From contig CM042553.1 in assembly GCA_023630585.1 (NCBI GenBank), positions 940,020-1,004,019 on the forward strand: DNA of 64,000 nt. The letters run 5' to 3'. A model generated the notes under the pieces. The model had not been told where the DNA came from. It saw nothing but the letters and a program-made list of their open reading frames with translations, and ran no database searches. The DNA is from Cranoglanis bouderius (Eukaryota > Chordata > Actinopteri > Siluriformes > Cranoglanididae). Below, piece by piece: positions 1-11,348 of this stretch; the stretch's first letter is position 1; each line of letters begins with the position of its first letter. The position numbers were made by a program, and so were the translations under genes.

Positions 1-1636
1 CTTTTTCCTATAATTCATAATAATACAGTTTAAACCGACTCCTCCCTGGAGATGCACATCAGGTCTGGGACGAGACAAAGAAAGCTTCTCCCTCCAACAA
101 ATCCAGCTTCCTGATTCGCCGGTTGCCGGACAGGGGCGTGGATTGACATTGTCCTTAAACACTTCTCCTAGCTCAGTTCTGTTCTTCCTGTTCTTTTTTC
201 TGGCTCTTCCCTTTCCGGTCACCACCTGGCAACCACTCACCTGGCTACCGAAAAGGCTGGCTACTCTTCTTCCTTCCGGACAAGATGCAACCGCAGAGTA
301 ACCCAGCTCACGCTTTCCGCTAACGGCACGAAGAAACCCGCGGACTCCAGCTCCCAACCTCACTGGATTTCGCACGCATCTGAACCTCAAAATCGAAAAC
401 ATTGCAAGTATCATTTGATCTTTAGATGCGTTAAGTTTGTACCCCTGTTTTCAGGAGATTCTAAACTCGTTGCTGGTTCTAGAGGGTGTTAGGTTCCCTC
501 TCTTTCTTTCTCGCTACGAGACTAGCGAGTAGCATACTTCCGCATTCCGATCTCCGCCTCGATTCATAAAGACTCTCGTTTTGTTTACCTCTGCCATGTG
601 CTTTTTTGTTTTCATGTTCATCATCACGTCATGTCCCCGCCTCCTTATTTCCTATTGGTTCATGTTCTTTCATTGATTCATTGGTTTCAGGTGCTTATGA
701 TTTGTGTGTGTTTAAATACCCCTGTTTGTTTCCACTTCCTCGTGGAGTATTAGTTTGAAGTTATCTTAGCGAAATATTTCCGTAGCTCTATGTTCCTAGT
801 TCGTAGCTCTGTGTTCATAGTTCGTAGTTCTAGCTTTATTTCCGTAGCTCTGTGTTCGTGGTTACCAAACCACCTCCTTGCCTCGCGTATTTCTTCCTGT
901 GTTTTGATTACTGCCATTTTGGATTACTGCATTTGTGGATTACTGCTCTTTTTTGATCACTGCCTGGATTATGGTTTGTCGTTTTTGTTGTGGATTCCTG
1001 TGTTTCTTTTGAATAAACTTTTCAATATCAGCTGATGTTTCCCCAGCGCATGCATCCTGACTCCTCTGCCTACCATTTACATAACAGAGGGTAACCGTTG
1101 TGTTTGGTCTGCCATTCTTTTATCTTCACTCCTTTCTTTCTTTACTTCCTCTTTCCTGTGTATATATGTATATATATATTGTTTGTTTAGAGTTAGTTGT
1201 GTGTATTCGTAGTTTCGTTCATTTATTAAAATCCATTATTATCATGCTTGATTGGCTCTGGTGTTGCTCCGGAACAGGGTCAGTTTAACGCTGGCTCCTC
1301 GCTACATCCTCTGTTAGTAACATAATGGAGAATAATCTTTCTTGGCCAGAAGAATAATCTCCCTCTTTAGAATAATACAAAGATTACACTGGTGAGTTTG
1401 GTAGACGCACTGATCAGCCTCTTCGAATTTAATTCTAAAACTAGACTACAGCTAATTCTACAAGCTGATCTAGACTATATTTATAGTCGTAATTAATTAT
1501 AAGCCATTGTAGTTAATTATCTATATGTATACATACGTTAATTCCCTTTCATGGTTGATTTATATTTATGACTGATCATAACATGCTTTGATTAAATATA
1601 TAAATATATTTCACCCATTTGAGCTAATTCGCTACA
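1..1636 (+). mobile_element. LTR of an LTR retrotransposon, cut by the window edge and split by a nested LTR
   Basis: Non-coding LTR-like repeat read on the plus strand; its left end is outside the window. It shares ordered blocks with the minus-strand LTR at 24319-27615: a tract around 'tgtatatatgtat' (about 1157-1175), an ATTAAA-type poly(A) signal before 'tccattattatca' (about 1226-1245), a 'gaataatc...ttagaataatac' stretch (about 1329-1380), 'tttaattctaaaactagac' (about 1427-1446) and the terminal 'ttcacccatttgagct' ending in ACA at 1636. A separate 600-bp LTR at 487-1086 interrupts it. No retroviral coding sequence follows up to 1888, so it may be a solo LTR or a fragment. The class (ERV or Ty3) cannot be told from the LTR alone. 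Confidence 0.6.
487..1086 (+). mobile_element. Solo LTR (600 bp) nested in an older LTR
   Basis: Begins TGTTA and ends TAACA, the inverted TG...CA termini of LTRs, and is flanked by a perfect 5-bp target duplication GAGGG (482-486 and 1087-1091). Removing it rejoins the surrounding LTR. Inside are a TATA-like 'tttaaatacc' near 711-720 and an AATAAA signal at 1012-1017, placed as expected for U3-R-U5 in plus orientation. Short tandem phrases with 'cgtagctctgtgttc' recur at about 782-858. The organisation resembles fish Ty3/gypsy LTRs, but no internal region is present, so family assignment is an inference. The small ORFs inside it are not considered genes. Confidence 0.75.
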
Positions 1637-1889
1637 CTGTGCTAGTTTAATGCAAATATAAACAGGGGAATGCTTATTTAATACAGACAGAACTTGGTTA
1701 AAAATGAACAAAAATCAACAACAGTGTTCAAAACTGTCTCTTTCCGTTAGGAAAACCGTTAGATTTTCCTGACAAGCAACCATATTTTTTAGAAGAAGCC
1801 CCCCCCAAAAAAAGACGCGACCTGCAACTTCAGAAAAAAAGAAGCCCAAAGTCGTGTATTATAAGCGGACTTGGCAACTTTGATAAGTA

Positions 1890-3473
1890 CAGTGGGTATA
1901 GAAAAGAATCACCCCCCTTTAAAACGATCACATTTTGTTGTTTTTCAGCCTGAAATGAAGACGGACACAGTTTTTGTTTTATCCAGCTGTATTTACTCAG
2001 TGCAACTTATAACATCCAAGTGAAAGATATAACACCAACATGTCAGAAAAATAAAAAATAAAAAACAGAATCACTGAGTTGGAAAAAGGATCACCCCCTT
2101 GTGTCAGTATTTTGTTGAAACACCTTTTGCTTTAATTACAGCCTTTAGTCTGTTGGGATATGTCTCTATTAACTTTGCACATCTAGACTTTGCAATATTT
2201 GCCCACTCTTCTTTGCAGAACTGCTCAAGTTCAGTTAAATTTGATGGTGACCGTTTGTGGACTGCAGTCTTCAAGTCATTCCACAGATTTTCAGTGGGGT
2301 TTAAGTCTGGGCTCTGACTAGGCCATGCAAGGACATTCACCTTTTTCTCCATCAACCACTGTGTGGTGAGTTTTGCTGTGTGCTTTGGGTCATTGTCATG
2401 TTGGAAGGTAAATCTTCTTCCCATTGACAACTTTCTGGCAGAGGGCAGCAGATTTTCCTCAAGAATTTGACAGTATTTTGCCCCATCCATTTTCCTTCTA
2501 TCCTGACAAGTGCTCCAGTCCCTGCTGCAGAGAAACACCCCCATAACAGGATATTACCACCTCCATGCTTTACTGTAGGAATGGTGTTATTTGGATGGTG
2601 AGCTGTATTGGATTTCCACCAGACATATCATTTGGTGTTGAGGCCAAATAATTAAATTTTTGTCTCATCTGACCATAACACCTTTTTCCATGTGGCCTCA
2701 GAATCTTCAAGGTGCGTTTTGGCAAAGCTCAGTCGTGGGTGTCTTTTTTCTTGCATCCTCCCATAGAAGCCACATTTGTAGAGAATTTGTGATATTGTTG
2801 TAACATGCACACAATGACCACTCTTTGTCATAAATTCCTGCAACTGCTTCAGAGTTGCTGTAGGCCTCTTGGTAGTCTCTCTGACCAGTTTCCTCCTGCC
2901 TCTTTCAACCAGTTTGGAGCGATGTCCTGATCCAGGGAGGGTCGGTGTTGTACCAAATACCTTCCACTTCTTAATAATAGACTTCACTGTGCTTCTAGGC
3001 ATTGATAAAGCCTTTGATTTTTTTTTTTGTATCCATCTCCTGACTTGTGCCTGTACACAACTTTATCCCAGAGATCTTTTGACAGTGCCCTGCCACCCAT
3101 AGTTGATTGATTGCTTCAGTTGCACTACAAAATGCTCCAGGAAAGCTCTTTTCATGCTGAGCTAATTAAAATGACCACAGCTGATCACAGCTGAAAGTCA
3201 AATGGCTTTGTGTGCCACTGAGAAGGTGATTACCTACACCTTATTGAGTTTACAAGTCATTTTTAGGAGAGGGGTGATCCTTTTTCCAATTCAGTGATTC
3301 TGTTTTTTTTTATTTATTTTATTTTATCTGACATGTTGGTGTTATATCTTTCACTTGGATGTTATAAGTTTCACTGAGTAAATATAGCTAGATAAAACAA
3401 ACTGTGTCCGTCTTCATTCAGGCTGCAAAATGTGATTATTTGAAAGGGGGGTGATTCTTTTCTACACCCACTG
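1890..3473 (-). mobile_element. Tc1-like transposon, family A, copy 1 (complete ends, dead)
   Basis: A 1584-bp element bounded by TA target duplications (1888-1889, 3474-3475). Both ends start CAGTGGGTATAGAAAAGAAT or its slightly diverged mirror image. The terminal inverted repeats are about 200 bp long and carry a second, internal copy of the 'gatcaccccc' motif (near 2087-2097 and 3275-3283), the IR/DR arrangement known from fish Tc1 elements. The transposase is on the minus strand and is broken. Other copies are at 18427-19788, 45173-46758 and 58307-59764. Confidence 0.92.
2104..3100 (-). pseudogene. Tc1-like transposase, family A, frameshifted
   Basis: DDE/D transposase that would cut and paste the surrounding element. 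It starts at the ATG at 3100 (MGGRALSKDLWDK) and ends KAKGVSTKY at 2104, the usual Tc1 span of about 330-340 residues. The N-terminal helix-turn-helix part (SMPRSTVKSIIKKWK) is displaced from the start by an over-long A run near 3020-3030. The first catalytic Asp is in LWSDETKI, directly followed by an in-frame stop where other copies have Glu. The second Asp (FQHDNDPKHTAK) and the Glu (SPDLNPTENLW) are in another frame. A one-base loss at 2487-2495 is shared with the other three copies. No product is expected. Confidence 0.9.
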
Positions 3474-3475
3474 TA

Positions 3476-5291
3476 TACCGCAAACCAACAGATTCATCCG
3501 CGCAGAGGAGCAGTGCCGAAGCACAACCCAGGTAAAAAAAAAAAAAAAAAAAAAAAACCCTCCGCAAGTGACTTGCAATTTTATGTTTCAAACAGAGATG
3601 GCGATAGAGAGGCAAAAGTTCAGTACTGCAGCTTTAATTAAAGTATTCGGGATCAATCATATGTTCAGGAACTGCGTGGAACAAAATAGTCATTATAAAA
3701 TAAATAATTATTGTTAAAATTGGACAACGCAAATAAAGAGGAAACAATGAGCTGAGTGTGGGATGAAGCCATTACAGTCGAGCTTGGTGAAGGTGATAAG
3801 GGACAGAGTATGAAAAAACAAAAGTGTTATTTCTAATATATTTCTTATCTATCATTATATTGTATACCTACAGTACAGAATCTATATTCAACGCAGGAAC
3901 AGATTGCTGCGCCTTTAGCTACTCACAGCAATAATAATGGCAGAGAGTTTCATTAAAACTTAGCTTCATAAACAATATGGTTAGTGATAGGGGAGAGAAA
4001 TGTGAGCTTGAAATTGATGTAAACCCAAAATCCACTTACTGCGATTGAGGCTGGGACATTGCATAATGTAGCCATTTGAAGCAAAAACAAACTTGACATC
4101 TTGCATAGAGCCCTGCAGAGGCAGTGAGACAAAAAGACAGTGAGACAGACAAAGGATTAACTAATTTCCATCAATTTTTCCTAATATAAATTTTAAAAGG
4201 TGTGTTTTAACTGAGGATGATTATGTAAAAATGCTATGGGGAATAAGTTGTTAAGAGAGGACAGTTAACTCTGGCAAGTGGAAACGTAAAAGGTGCAGAA
4301 AGATGGCCGGCCTGATAGATTTTCTCTTCGGTAAGCACACTGAGCTACAAAATGGTGGAACAATTGGAAAAGTCAATGATAATAAGGGGGAATATATCTT
4401 AATTAAATCATTTGATAAGGCAGCAACAAATATTTCTCTCTCTCTGCATTAACTCCATGTTTGGCTGTTTAGCTCAATGACCAATAAGGGGGAATGCACA
4501 AAAGTGGCCATTTGTTCACCAGACGGAAGCAGAAACAGGTTTCATCATAACGCTTCTGCACTGCTAAATAAGGTCATGCAAACAGGTAATAAAAATAAGC
4601 AATGATGTAAGAATTATGTTTCGCAGTCCCTCCCATGGCTATATCCCAAATATCATAGCACTTTATTAAATAGTATGTGAAAACACGACACATTAAAACA
4701 ACGGAAAACGCTTCGAATAAGATATTTAGCAACACTCTATGAAACTGCATTTTATTTAAGCCATGTTCATGAAGCGTTCTATCCAGAATAATGCCATCCA
4801 CTTTCAGAAGGGAAAGTTACAGAAAGACTAGGCAATAATCAAAAACTTAAAATGAGTAAAAGGGTCAAGCGAAGGGGCGTAATCAAGGCAATTCCAAACG
4901 AGCAGAGAATTTAAGGAGATCAAACAGACAGGTAATAGGGTCTGTCAGCTAACATGGAGGTTGACTGAATTATGGGTAAAGGACAGTATTTCAACTGCAT
5001 GTGAGTTGTACAGGAGGTTTTGACACTCAGTGATTTACTGGACACTAGTAATAATAAAACGGGCAATAATTTATTTAATTTAATTAAACGTTGATGCTAC
5101 AAAACTCTTTGATATAAAAGGCTAATGATATAGTAAAAAATATCAAAAGTATGCGCGTTTACTATCTTTTATTTGCAGCTGTTACTGTATAACTCACTTC
5201 AGGGGTGTATGGATTTCATTGAGTCAACTGAGTCAAACCTAAAAGCAGACATTTAAAGCTACAGAATATTCATATAACATGTGCATACTCT

Positions 5292-5294
<3 letters not shown>
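3476..5294. other. Intronic sequence, nothing recognised apart from a poly(A) run
   Basis: AT-rich intron of nell1. It holds a 24-base A run at 3534-3557 and a short CT run near 4436-4446. The small ORFs here have no recognisable domain and I regard them as chance. No exon signals with conserved coding were seen. Confidence 0.6.

Positions 5295-5338
<44 letters not shown>
5295..5338. repeat. (AC)22 microsatellite
   Basis: Uninterrupted AC dinucleotide run of 44 bp in intron sequence. Confidence 0.98.
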
Positions 5339-5339
<1 letters not shown>

Positions 5340-5539
5340 ACATGCTCTTGTATGTCTAGGGCATATGGTAATGGGTTAATCTGCTAACAAATGTGTGTCT
5401 TTAAAAGTGTAAAGAATATCACAGATGTGTTCCTTGCCAGAATACATAATATAGTAAACACATATTTTCACCCAACTTTTTGTCATTATGTTTACACTAC
5501 CATCTATACCTTTATATATACAACCATATATTAGTCATA

Positions 5540-5820
5540 CAGTCAGGTTCATAAATATTTGCTATGGCATTACTGCCTGTCGCACCTCCTCCGGTGCCCA
5601 CAGGATTATCGCCCTTCCAGCGTGCCTAGCACAACCCAAACCATACAGGCCTCCCCAGTGACTAACGCTGCAGCAAGCCCCAATGGCACTGTTAATATAT
5701 GCTCAGTGCCACTGGTTCCATATGGTTTTCTCCTGTGAATATTATTTATTATATATTATTAAAGCTAAACGTGCAGAGTTTCAGCTTTAATTTGAGGTTA
5801 TTTCCATCCAAATCAGGTGG
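5540..5820 (+). mobile_element. Tc1-like terminal inverted repeat fragment ('CATAAATATTTG' family)
   Basis: Starts after a TA (5538-5539) with 'cagtcaggttcataaatatt', and further in has 'tttcagctttaatttgagg' and 'ccaaatcagg', the order found in the long TIR of a common fish Tc1 family. About 190 bp of unrelated, more GC-rich sequence (about 5565-5755) sits between the two blocks, probably an insertion. No transposase accompanies it. The mirror-image end of the same family is at 10160-10317. Confidence 0.65.
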
Positions 5821-6648
5821 TTTGCCAGCTTCCTGGACCTAAAATCCAGCTTCCCCAACTCTCAATGGGCACAAAGTGGATGAGGGCCCTGTAACTGTTT
5901 TTAATGTTTTTAAACAATATTACTAACATAATTCAACACTGTATAAGACATGATAATGAGTTTAGCCAAAGACTAAACAAAGTGCAAAGCGGTTTTCCTC
6001 TGAGCAGTTCCTCTGGAGATAGCCAACCCAGTTACTGCTCCCGTTACTGCACTAGAAATACTCATGACGTACCCATTCCCTCACCAACGATATCATACTG
6101 TAAATACATTCTTTCTTATAGTACTACTTAACTACCCGTTATTTCAATACTTTTGGTGTGATCTCAACTATGCATCGTCAACATTTTCTTCTGCAGAATC
6201 TCCTAGAGCATTTCCAATTTCACATCCACGCAAACCTATGTCTTCATCAACACTCACTGTTTTTATACCATCATGACTTGCTAAAATTTTGTGATTTGCT
6301 ATTGGTTTTGAAGCCTGTATTTACTTATGAAGCCTCTTACCTTTCTGGCAATGGCCCATAATCTGCTGGGTAAATACTGTGGGTGTTTTGTAATGAGTAA
6401 GGATTAAGGCTCAGGCTCAAAACCTGGGTGAGCTGTAATGCATCCAAAAATGTCTAAGAGCTGCTTACACTGCATACACAACATGAATGACAGTGCTTGC
6501 GTGATTCGTTCAGACTCTTAACAGCGTATAACCATACATTATTCGTTTATTCTTGTGCTGGTCAACTTTCAAAAAAAATGAAACATTTTGATCATGAGCA
6601 TCATCAGCATATTTGGCAACAAAAGGAAAGCGCATAGGAAAAGCGCCT
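5821..6648. other. Intronic sequence without recognised features
   Basis: AT-rich intron. ORFs of 67-75 codons overlap one another in several frames, lack any family resemblance, and are treated as chance. Confidence 0.55.
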
Positions 6649-6752
6649 GATGGTGGATCAGAGATGTTTTGGGGCTGCTGGTTGAGCTCTTGTGAAGATG
6701 GATGACATTAGGAATTCTGCTTAGTACCAGGTTATTTCAGCACAAAATCTGA
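6649..6752 (+). mobile_element. Short relic of a Tc1 transposase gene
   Basis: About 100 bp resemble the middle of a Tc1 transposase gene, with a decayed 'gttttggggctgctgg' (the WGC motif region), 'cttgtgaagatggatg' and 'taccaggttatttcagcaca'. There are no ends, and no open frame survives. Recognised from the order of short motifs only. Confidence 0.5.
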
Positions 6753-7111
6753 AATCCCAAAACTTTTGAGTGTGGTGGCCTGTCATGAGACTTATTTCAT
6801 TTCCTGGGCCGCTAACATGAAAAGTTTGATATACTTGTATTGCAATGCATCTGAGCAATACACACCATCTGGGCTACATGCCGAGTCATTCTTCTGGTGG
6901 CAGGTTTTGATTGCAGGAGCCAATCTGGCCTTATACTTCTATATCTGTATGCACTTCTGTCAGAGCTAATCCTGCAATCTCTTCTTTAATAATGGACAGA
7001 ACATTTGATCTATGATCTTAAACCTGTGTTATGAAGACCAGTGTCCTACCATATGACATTTGAGCAGATTAAGAGCAAGCTGAACTTACTCATATCACAT
7101 TCCTATAGATA

Positions 7112-7395
7112 CAACCCCAATTCCAAAAAAGTTGGGACGCTGTGTAAAATGTAAATAAAAACAGAATGCAATGATCTGCAAATCTCATAAACCCATATGT
7201 TATTCACAATAGTGAAATGACCTTATTTTTTTCTTAAAATGGTACATTTTCTCAGTTTAAACATTTGATACGTTTTCTGATATGTTCTATTGTGAATAAC
7301 ATATGGGTTTATGAGATTTGCAAATCATTGCATTCTGTTTTTATTTAAATTTTATTACATTACACAGCTTCCCAACTTTTTTGGAATTGGGGTTG
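7112..7395. mobile_element. MITE with long palindromic arms, TA target duplication
   Basis: A 284-bp element flanked by TA (7110-7111, 7396-7397). The left arm beginning 'caaccccaattccaaaaaag' is mirrored by the right arm ending 'cttttttggaattggggttg'-like sequence; the arms, over 100 bp each, meet around a short spacer near 7215-7290, where 'acatatgggtttatgagatt' mirrors the left side. It encodes nothing. The TA duplication fits a Tc1/mariner-mobilised non-autonomous element. Confidence 0.88.
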
Positions 7396-7397
7396 TA

Positions 7398-8320
7398 CCT
7401 ACAGCTCACACACTTACTGTACTGCAATATGAACAAACATTGTGATATGCTGGAAAAACTGTCAGACATTGCAACAATCAGTGTGCAGCCAAGTACACAA
7501 CCTTGTCATGAAGGTTTTGCAATTCTTCTGGTTTATTCATCAATAAAATAACAACAATGGCAATTCTTCCCTATTAGTCAAATAACTATGACTGCATTTT
7601 TTTTTTCACAGGAAAGAATATACATAGCGATGGGTTTTTTTTGACCCAACCACACCACACTTTATTTAAAGAGATAAACTGACAGCTAAAATTTCTTTGT
7701 TTAAATTTTGCCATTTATGTCTTGCTGAGTTTTAACAAGGCTGCCAACATGCGCTTTTAACAGCGGACATAAAAAGCAGTCACAAAGCAGCTTTACAGAA
7801 ACCCAGACTGAGATTTAAATTTAGATCCCCAACGAGAAATCAGAGGTGACAGTGGTGAGGAAATACTACCTGAGACAAGCATGAGGAACCAGACTCAAAA
7901 GGGAATGCATCCTCTTCTAGGTGACAGAAGTGGTGACACTCGTATTGCAAAAACAATAAAAAATCTAATTCAACATACAACCTTAGTTACTACGGAGCAG
8001 ATGTGTCCAAATTCCCCATTTACACACCTGAAAACATACCTACATCGAGTAATCGAGTTTACCTCTCCATACCTTATGCTGTCAGAGTATCCCAGTAATT
8101 GAGTTTGCTGATTGACTGTGCGGCAGGGGGGAAAAAACAATTCCAAGATTATCTCCTGCCAACATGTGTAAATATTAGCTGTGTAAATATCAGATATTTC
8201 CAAACAGAGACCCCACCTAAATTAAATGTACCTTGCTGTTCCATTCCATTAGGTTTTGCCCAGCTGTGCATATCTGAAGCATTTTCTCAATATCTTTTAT
8301 TGACAAATTTTTTATTCGAG

Positions 8321-8351
<31 letters not shown>

Positions 8352-10159
8352 TTTTATAACACTGTACCACCTAGCTCTGTGTTAGAGACACCTTGCTGGT
8401 TGGTCCAGTTCATACAAATAAACATGCTATATGTCATCATACGCTGCCTTACACAAAGCTAGCTAAAAGACAGACCAGAAAACAAACAGAATCGAAAATA
8501 AAATGTTTCTACCTGAATATTTATAACGCTTCAAATCCTCAAGCATTGCATTCTATTGCAATGCTACAATCATTAAACAGGGAGCAAAACACTGAAAGCA
8601 GACAACAAACATATTGCCATTTGAATAAAATATATGGTTACCGCAATTTAAAAACTAATATAAAAAAAAAGATATTAAAGAAATCTATATATTCAGAGAT
8701 TAAGTGTACAGTAGCAATTCTCATACAACTCTCATTTATTCTCACTATATTAGTATTATTGAACAATAATAATGCACAATTGAGAGCATATTAGATAAAG
8801 TATAACAAAATCAGGTCCTGGTAGTGAACCGTGTAAGCACAATTATAATTTCATTGAAGCATGCAGCTTCTCTACATGTCTTTAGAGAAAAGAAAATGCG
8901 GTCTATTATTAAAGCTCAGTCCAAGGCTTTGCTCTGCTGGGGTAAATAAGAGTGTAGAAGATTATTTAGCAATGCTTACATAAAGCACTTTAACAGTTTC
9001 CAGAGTTATCAGGGTGTCTCTAACACAACAGCAACTAGACAGTAATCAGTCTCTGTATTGTCCCACAAATTATAACATGCAAGAGCAGCTAGTCTCAGCC
9101 TCAGATGCTCCTCACACAGGGTTACAAAGACCATCTGATGTGTTTTGTGTATTAAAATGGTCACAACTAACAGAAGCTTGTCAGTTACACTCAATGAGCT
9201 TAATGCTAGCTAAACGATTACCTACTCTACACATTGCAACAGCACTGAGCCTTTCGAGTACCACTTTGCCACTTTGTTTCGCGGTCCTTTTTTTTTTTTT
9301 TTTTTTGGAAGATTACTATGACGCTTGCTACAACAGATATATTAAAACTGCACCTACCCCCACCACCTGTGCCGCTGCAAAACAAAAACAAACTTAGCAA
9401 TAAGATACTTAAACTATTACAGCAGCACTAAGCTACGTATAAAAAAAAAACAAACAAAAAAACAGCCAGAGTCATCGCATTTGTCCAGGGCTGGTTGGTC
9501 ATTTTACATCAGACAAATTACCCCTTGCTGTAAAAGCAGGGTATTCCTGTCCATGTTGAGTAGCGAAACCGCTCCATGATGACAGCCTGAAGTCTTGCAA
9601 AAACTACACGGCAACTAAGCATCCTCCTCAGATGCCCTAGTGTCTCTCTGATAAAGAAAGCCGTCCTTCCCGTCCAGAATGGAGGGCATGTTTGGAAAAA
9701 GTGATGCCATATAATGTGCACACCTAATACAGTCTTGTCAGTGACTAATACCTGTTATTGGCTAATTTAGTACAGTGCACATGTAGTGCGGTGAATAATT
9801 TAAAAAATGTGTCAGGGGAATGAAAACATTCATGTTTATTCTAAAACATGGTATTCAAGAGCTGCTGTGAGTCTCACACACACACAAAAAAGCTATAACA
9901 GTAATTCAGAGCCAGAGCTGTCAGGTTTGATTTGTTAAGAATTTACTTTTTTTCACCTAATACTCTGCAGTTGTGACAGTCATGATATGGACAATAATAA
10001 TCATTTTAGAGCACCTCTTTAATATTGAGAATATGTTGCTAACAGCAGCAGGCAAGTAACTTTCTTCTAAATCTCAATATACTTGGGTCTTCCAAACTGC
10101 ATATAACTATAGAAAATAGTATGGCCATATTCCTACCCAAATTCCTATACCTTTCACTT
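7398..10159. other. Long intronic stretch with low-complexity runs only
   Basis: AT-rich intron. It includes a TTAT run at 8321-8355 and a T run at about 9289-9306. ORFs up to 133 codons (8393-8794) are lysine/asparagine-rich and show no known domain; I do not call them genes. Confidence 0.5.
8321..8355. repeat. (TTAT)n microsatellite
   Basis: About nine units of a TTAT tetranucleotide. Confidence 0.95.
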
Positions 10160-10317
10160 GATTTTGATGTAAACATCCTCAAATTAAAGCTGAAAGGCTG
10201 CACTTTTTTTTTTTTTGTAACTTACATTCATTATTTAATTTTAACTCCTTTATACTGTGGTAGATAGCTAAAATAACAATATCTATGTCAATGTACAAAT
10301 ATTTATGGACCTGAATG
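10160..10317 (-). mobile_element. Tc1-like TIR fragment, mirror of 5540-5820
   Basis: Contains 'catcctcaaattaaagctga' and ends 'caaatatttatggacctgaatg' (shown in two parts: 'caaatatttatgg' + 'acctgaatg') before TA at 10318-10319. This is the reverse complement of the family end seen at 5540-5820. The next Tc1 element starts at once to the right. Confidence 0.65.
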
Positions 10318-10319
10318 TA

Positions 10320-10849
10320 TATACACCGATCAGCCACCTGCCTAATATTGGGTAGGTCCCCCTTGTGCCACCAAAACAGCTGTTACTGGTCGAGGCATGA
10401 ACTCCACAAGACCTCTGAAAGTGTGCTGTGGTATCTGGCACAAAGATCCTTTAATCTGGCACCAAGACCTGTAAGTTGCTCCATGGATCAGACTTGTCTG
10501 TCCAGCACATCCCATGCTCGATCGGATTGAGATCTGGGGAATTTGGAGGCCAAATCAACAACTTGAACTCTTTGTCATGTTCCTCAAACCATTCCTGAAC
10601 TATTTTTGCAGTGTGTCAGGGAGCATTATCCTACTGAAAGAGGCCACTGCTATAAGCAAATACCGCTGCCATGAAGAGGTGTACTTGGTCTGCAACAATG
10701 TTTAGGTAGGTGGTACGTGTCAAAGTAACATCCATGAATGCCAGGACCCAAGGTTTCCCAGCAGAACATTGCCCAGAGAATCACACTGCCTCCACTGGCT
10801 TGCCTTGTTCCCATGGTGCATCCTGGTGCCATCTCTTCCCCAGGTAGGC

Positions 10850-10920
<71 letters not shown>

Positions 10921-11348
10921 ACACCCACCAGGCCATCCACATGATGTAAAAGAAAACGTGATTCATCAGACTAGACCACCTTCTTCCATTGCTCCATGGT
11001 CCATTTCTGATGCTCATGTGCCCATTGTAGGAGCTTTCAGCAGTGGATAGGGGTCAGCATGGGCACTCTGACCGGTCAGTGGCTACAGGTATGCAGACCC
11101 ATATGCAGCAAGCTGTGATGCATTGTGTGTTCTGACACCTTTTCTATCAGAGCCAGCATTAACTTTTTCAGCAGTTTGTGCTACAGTAGCTCTTCTGTGG
11201 GATCAGACCGGCGGGCTAGTCTTTGCTCCCCACACGTATCAGTGAGCCTTGGGCGCCCATGACCCTGTTGCCAGTTCACTGGTTGTCCTTCCTTGGACCG
11301 CTTTGGTAGGTAGTAACCACTGCATACCGGGAACATCCCACAAGCCCA
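10320..11348 (-). mobile_element. Decayed Tc1-like transposon ('CGATCAGCC' family) with CA repeat in its coding region
   Basis: Starts 'tacaccgatcagcc' at the right-hand edge of a neighbouring TIR. On the minus strand it carries pieces of a Tc1 transposase: the Pro-Asn-Leu-Asn-type region near 10500-10560 ('gattgagatctggggaattt', reading as NSPDLN), a frame with LPGEEMAPG and SVILWAMFCWETLGPG at 10720-10850, and N-terminal parts up to 11348 ('ccgggaacatcccac'). The HTH end and the right TIR are missing. A 74-bp CA run at 10851-10924 sits within the frame, where it is read as Val-Cys repeats. Stops and deletions show it is dead. A second copy is at 20998-21724. Confidence 0.8.
10851..10924. 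repeat. (AC)n microsatellite inside a Tc1 transposase relic
   Basis: 74 bp of AC with one AT interruption, flanked on both sides by transposase-derived sequence of the element at 10320-11348. Confidence 0.97.

Noticed and set aside
8393..8794. 133-codon ORF on the plus strand
   Set aside because: Low-complexity Lys/Asn-rich translation, no known motif, AT-rich sequence, no splice or promoter context; a chance frame in intron.
10650..11050. Several ORFs reading poly Val-Cys or poly Thr-His
   Set aside because: They are translations of the AC repeat inside a dead Tc1 in different frames.
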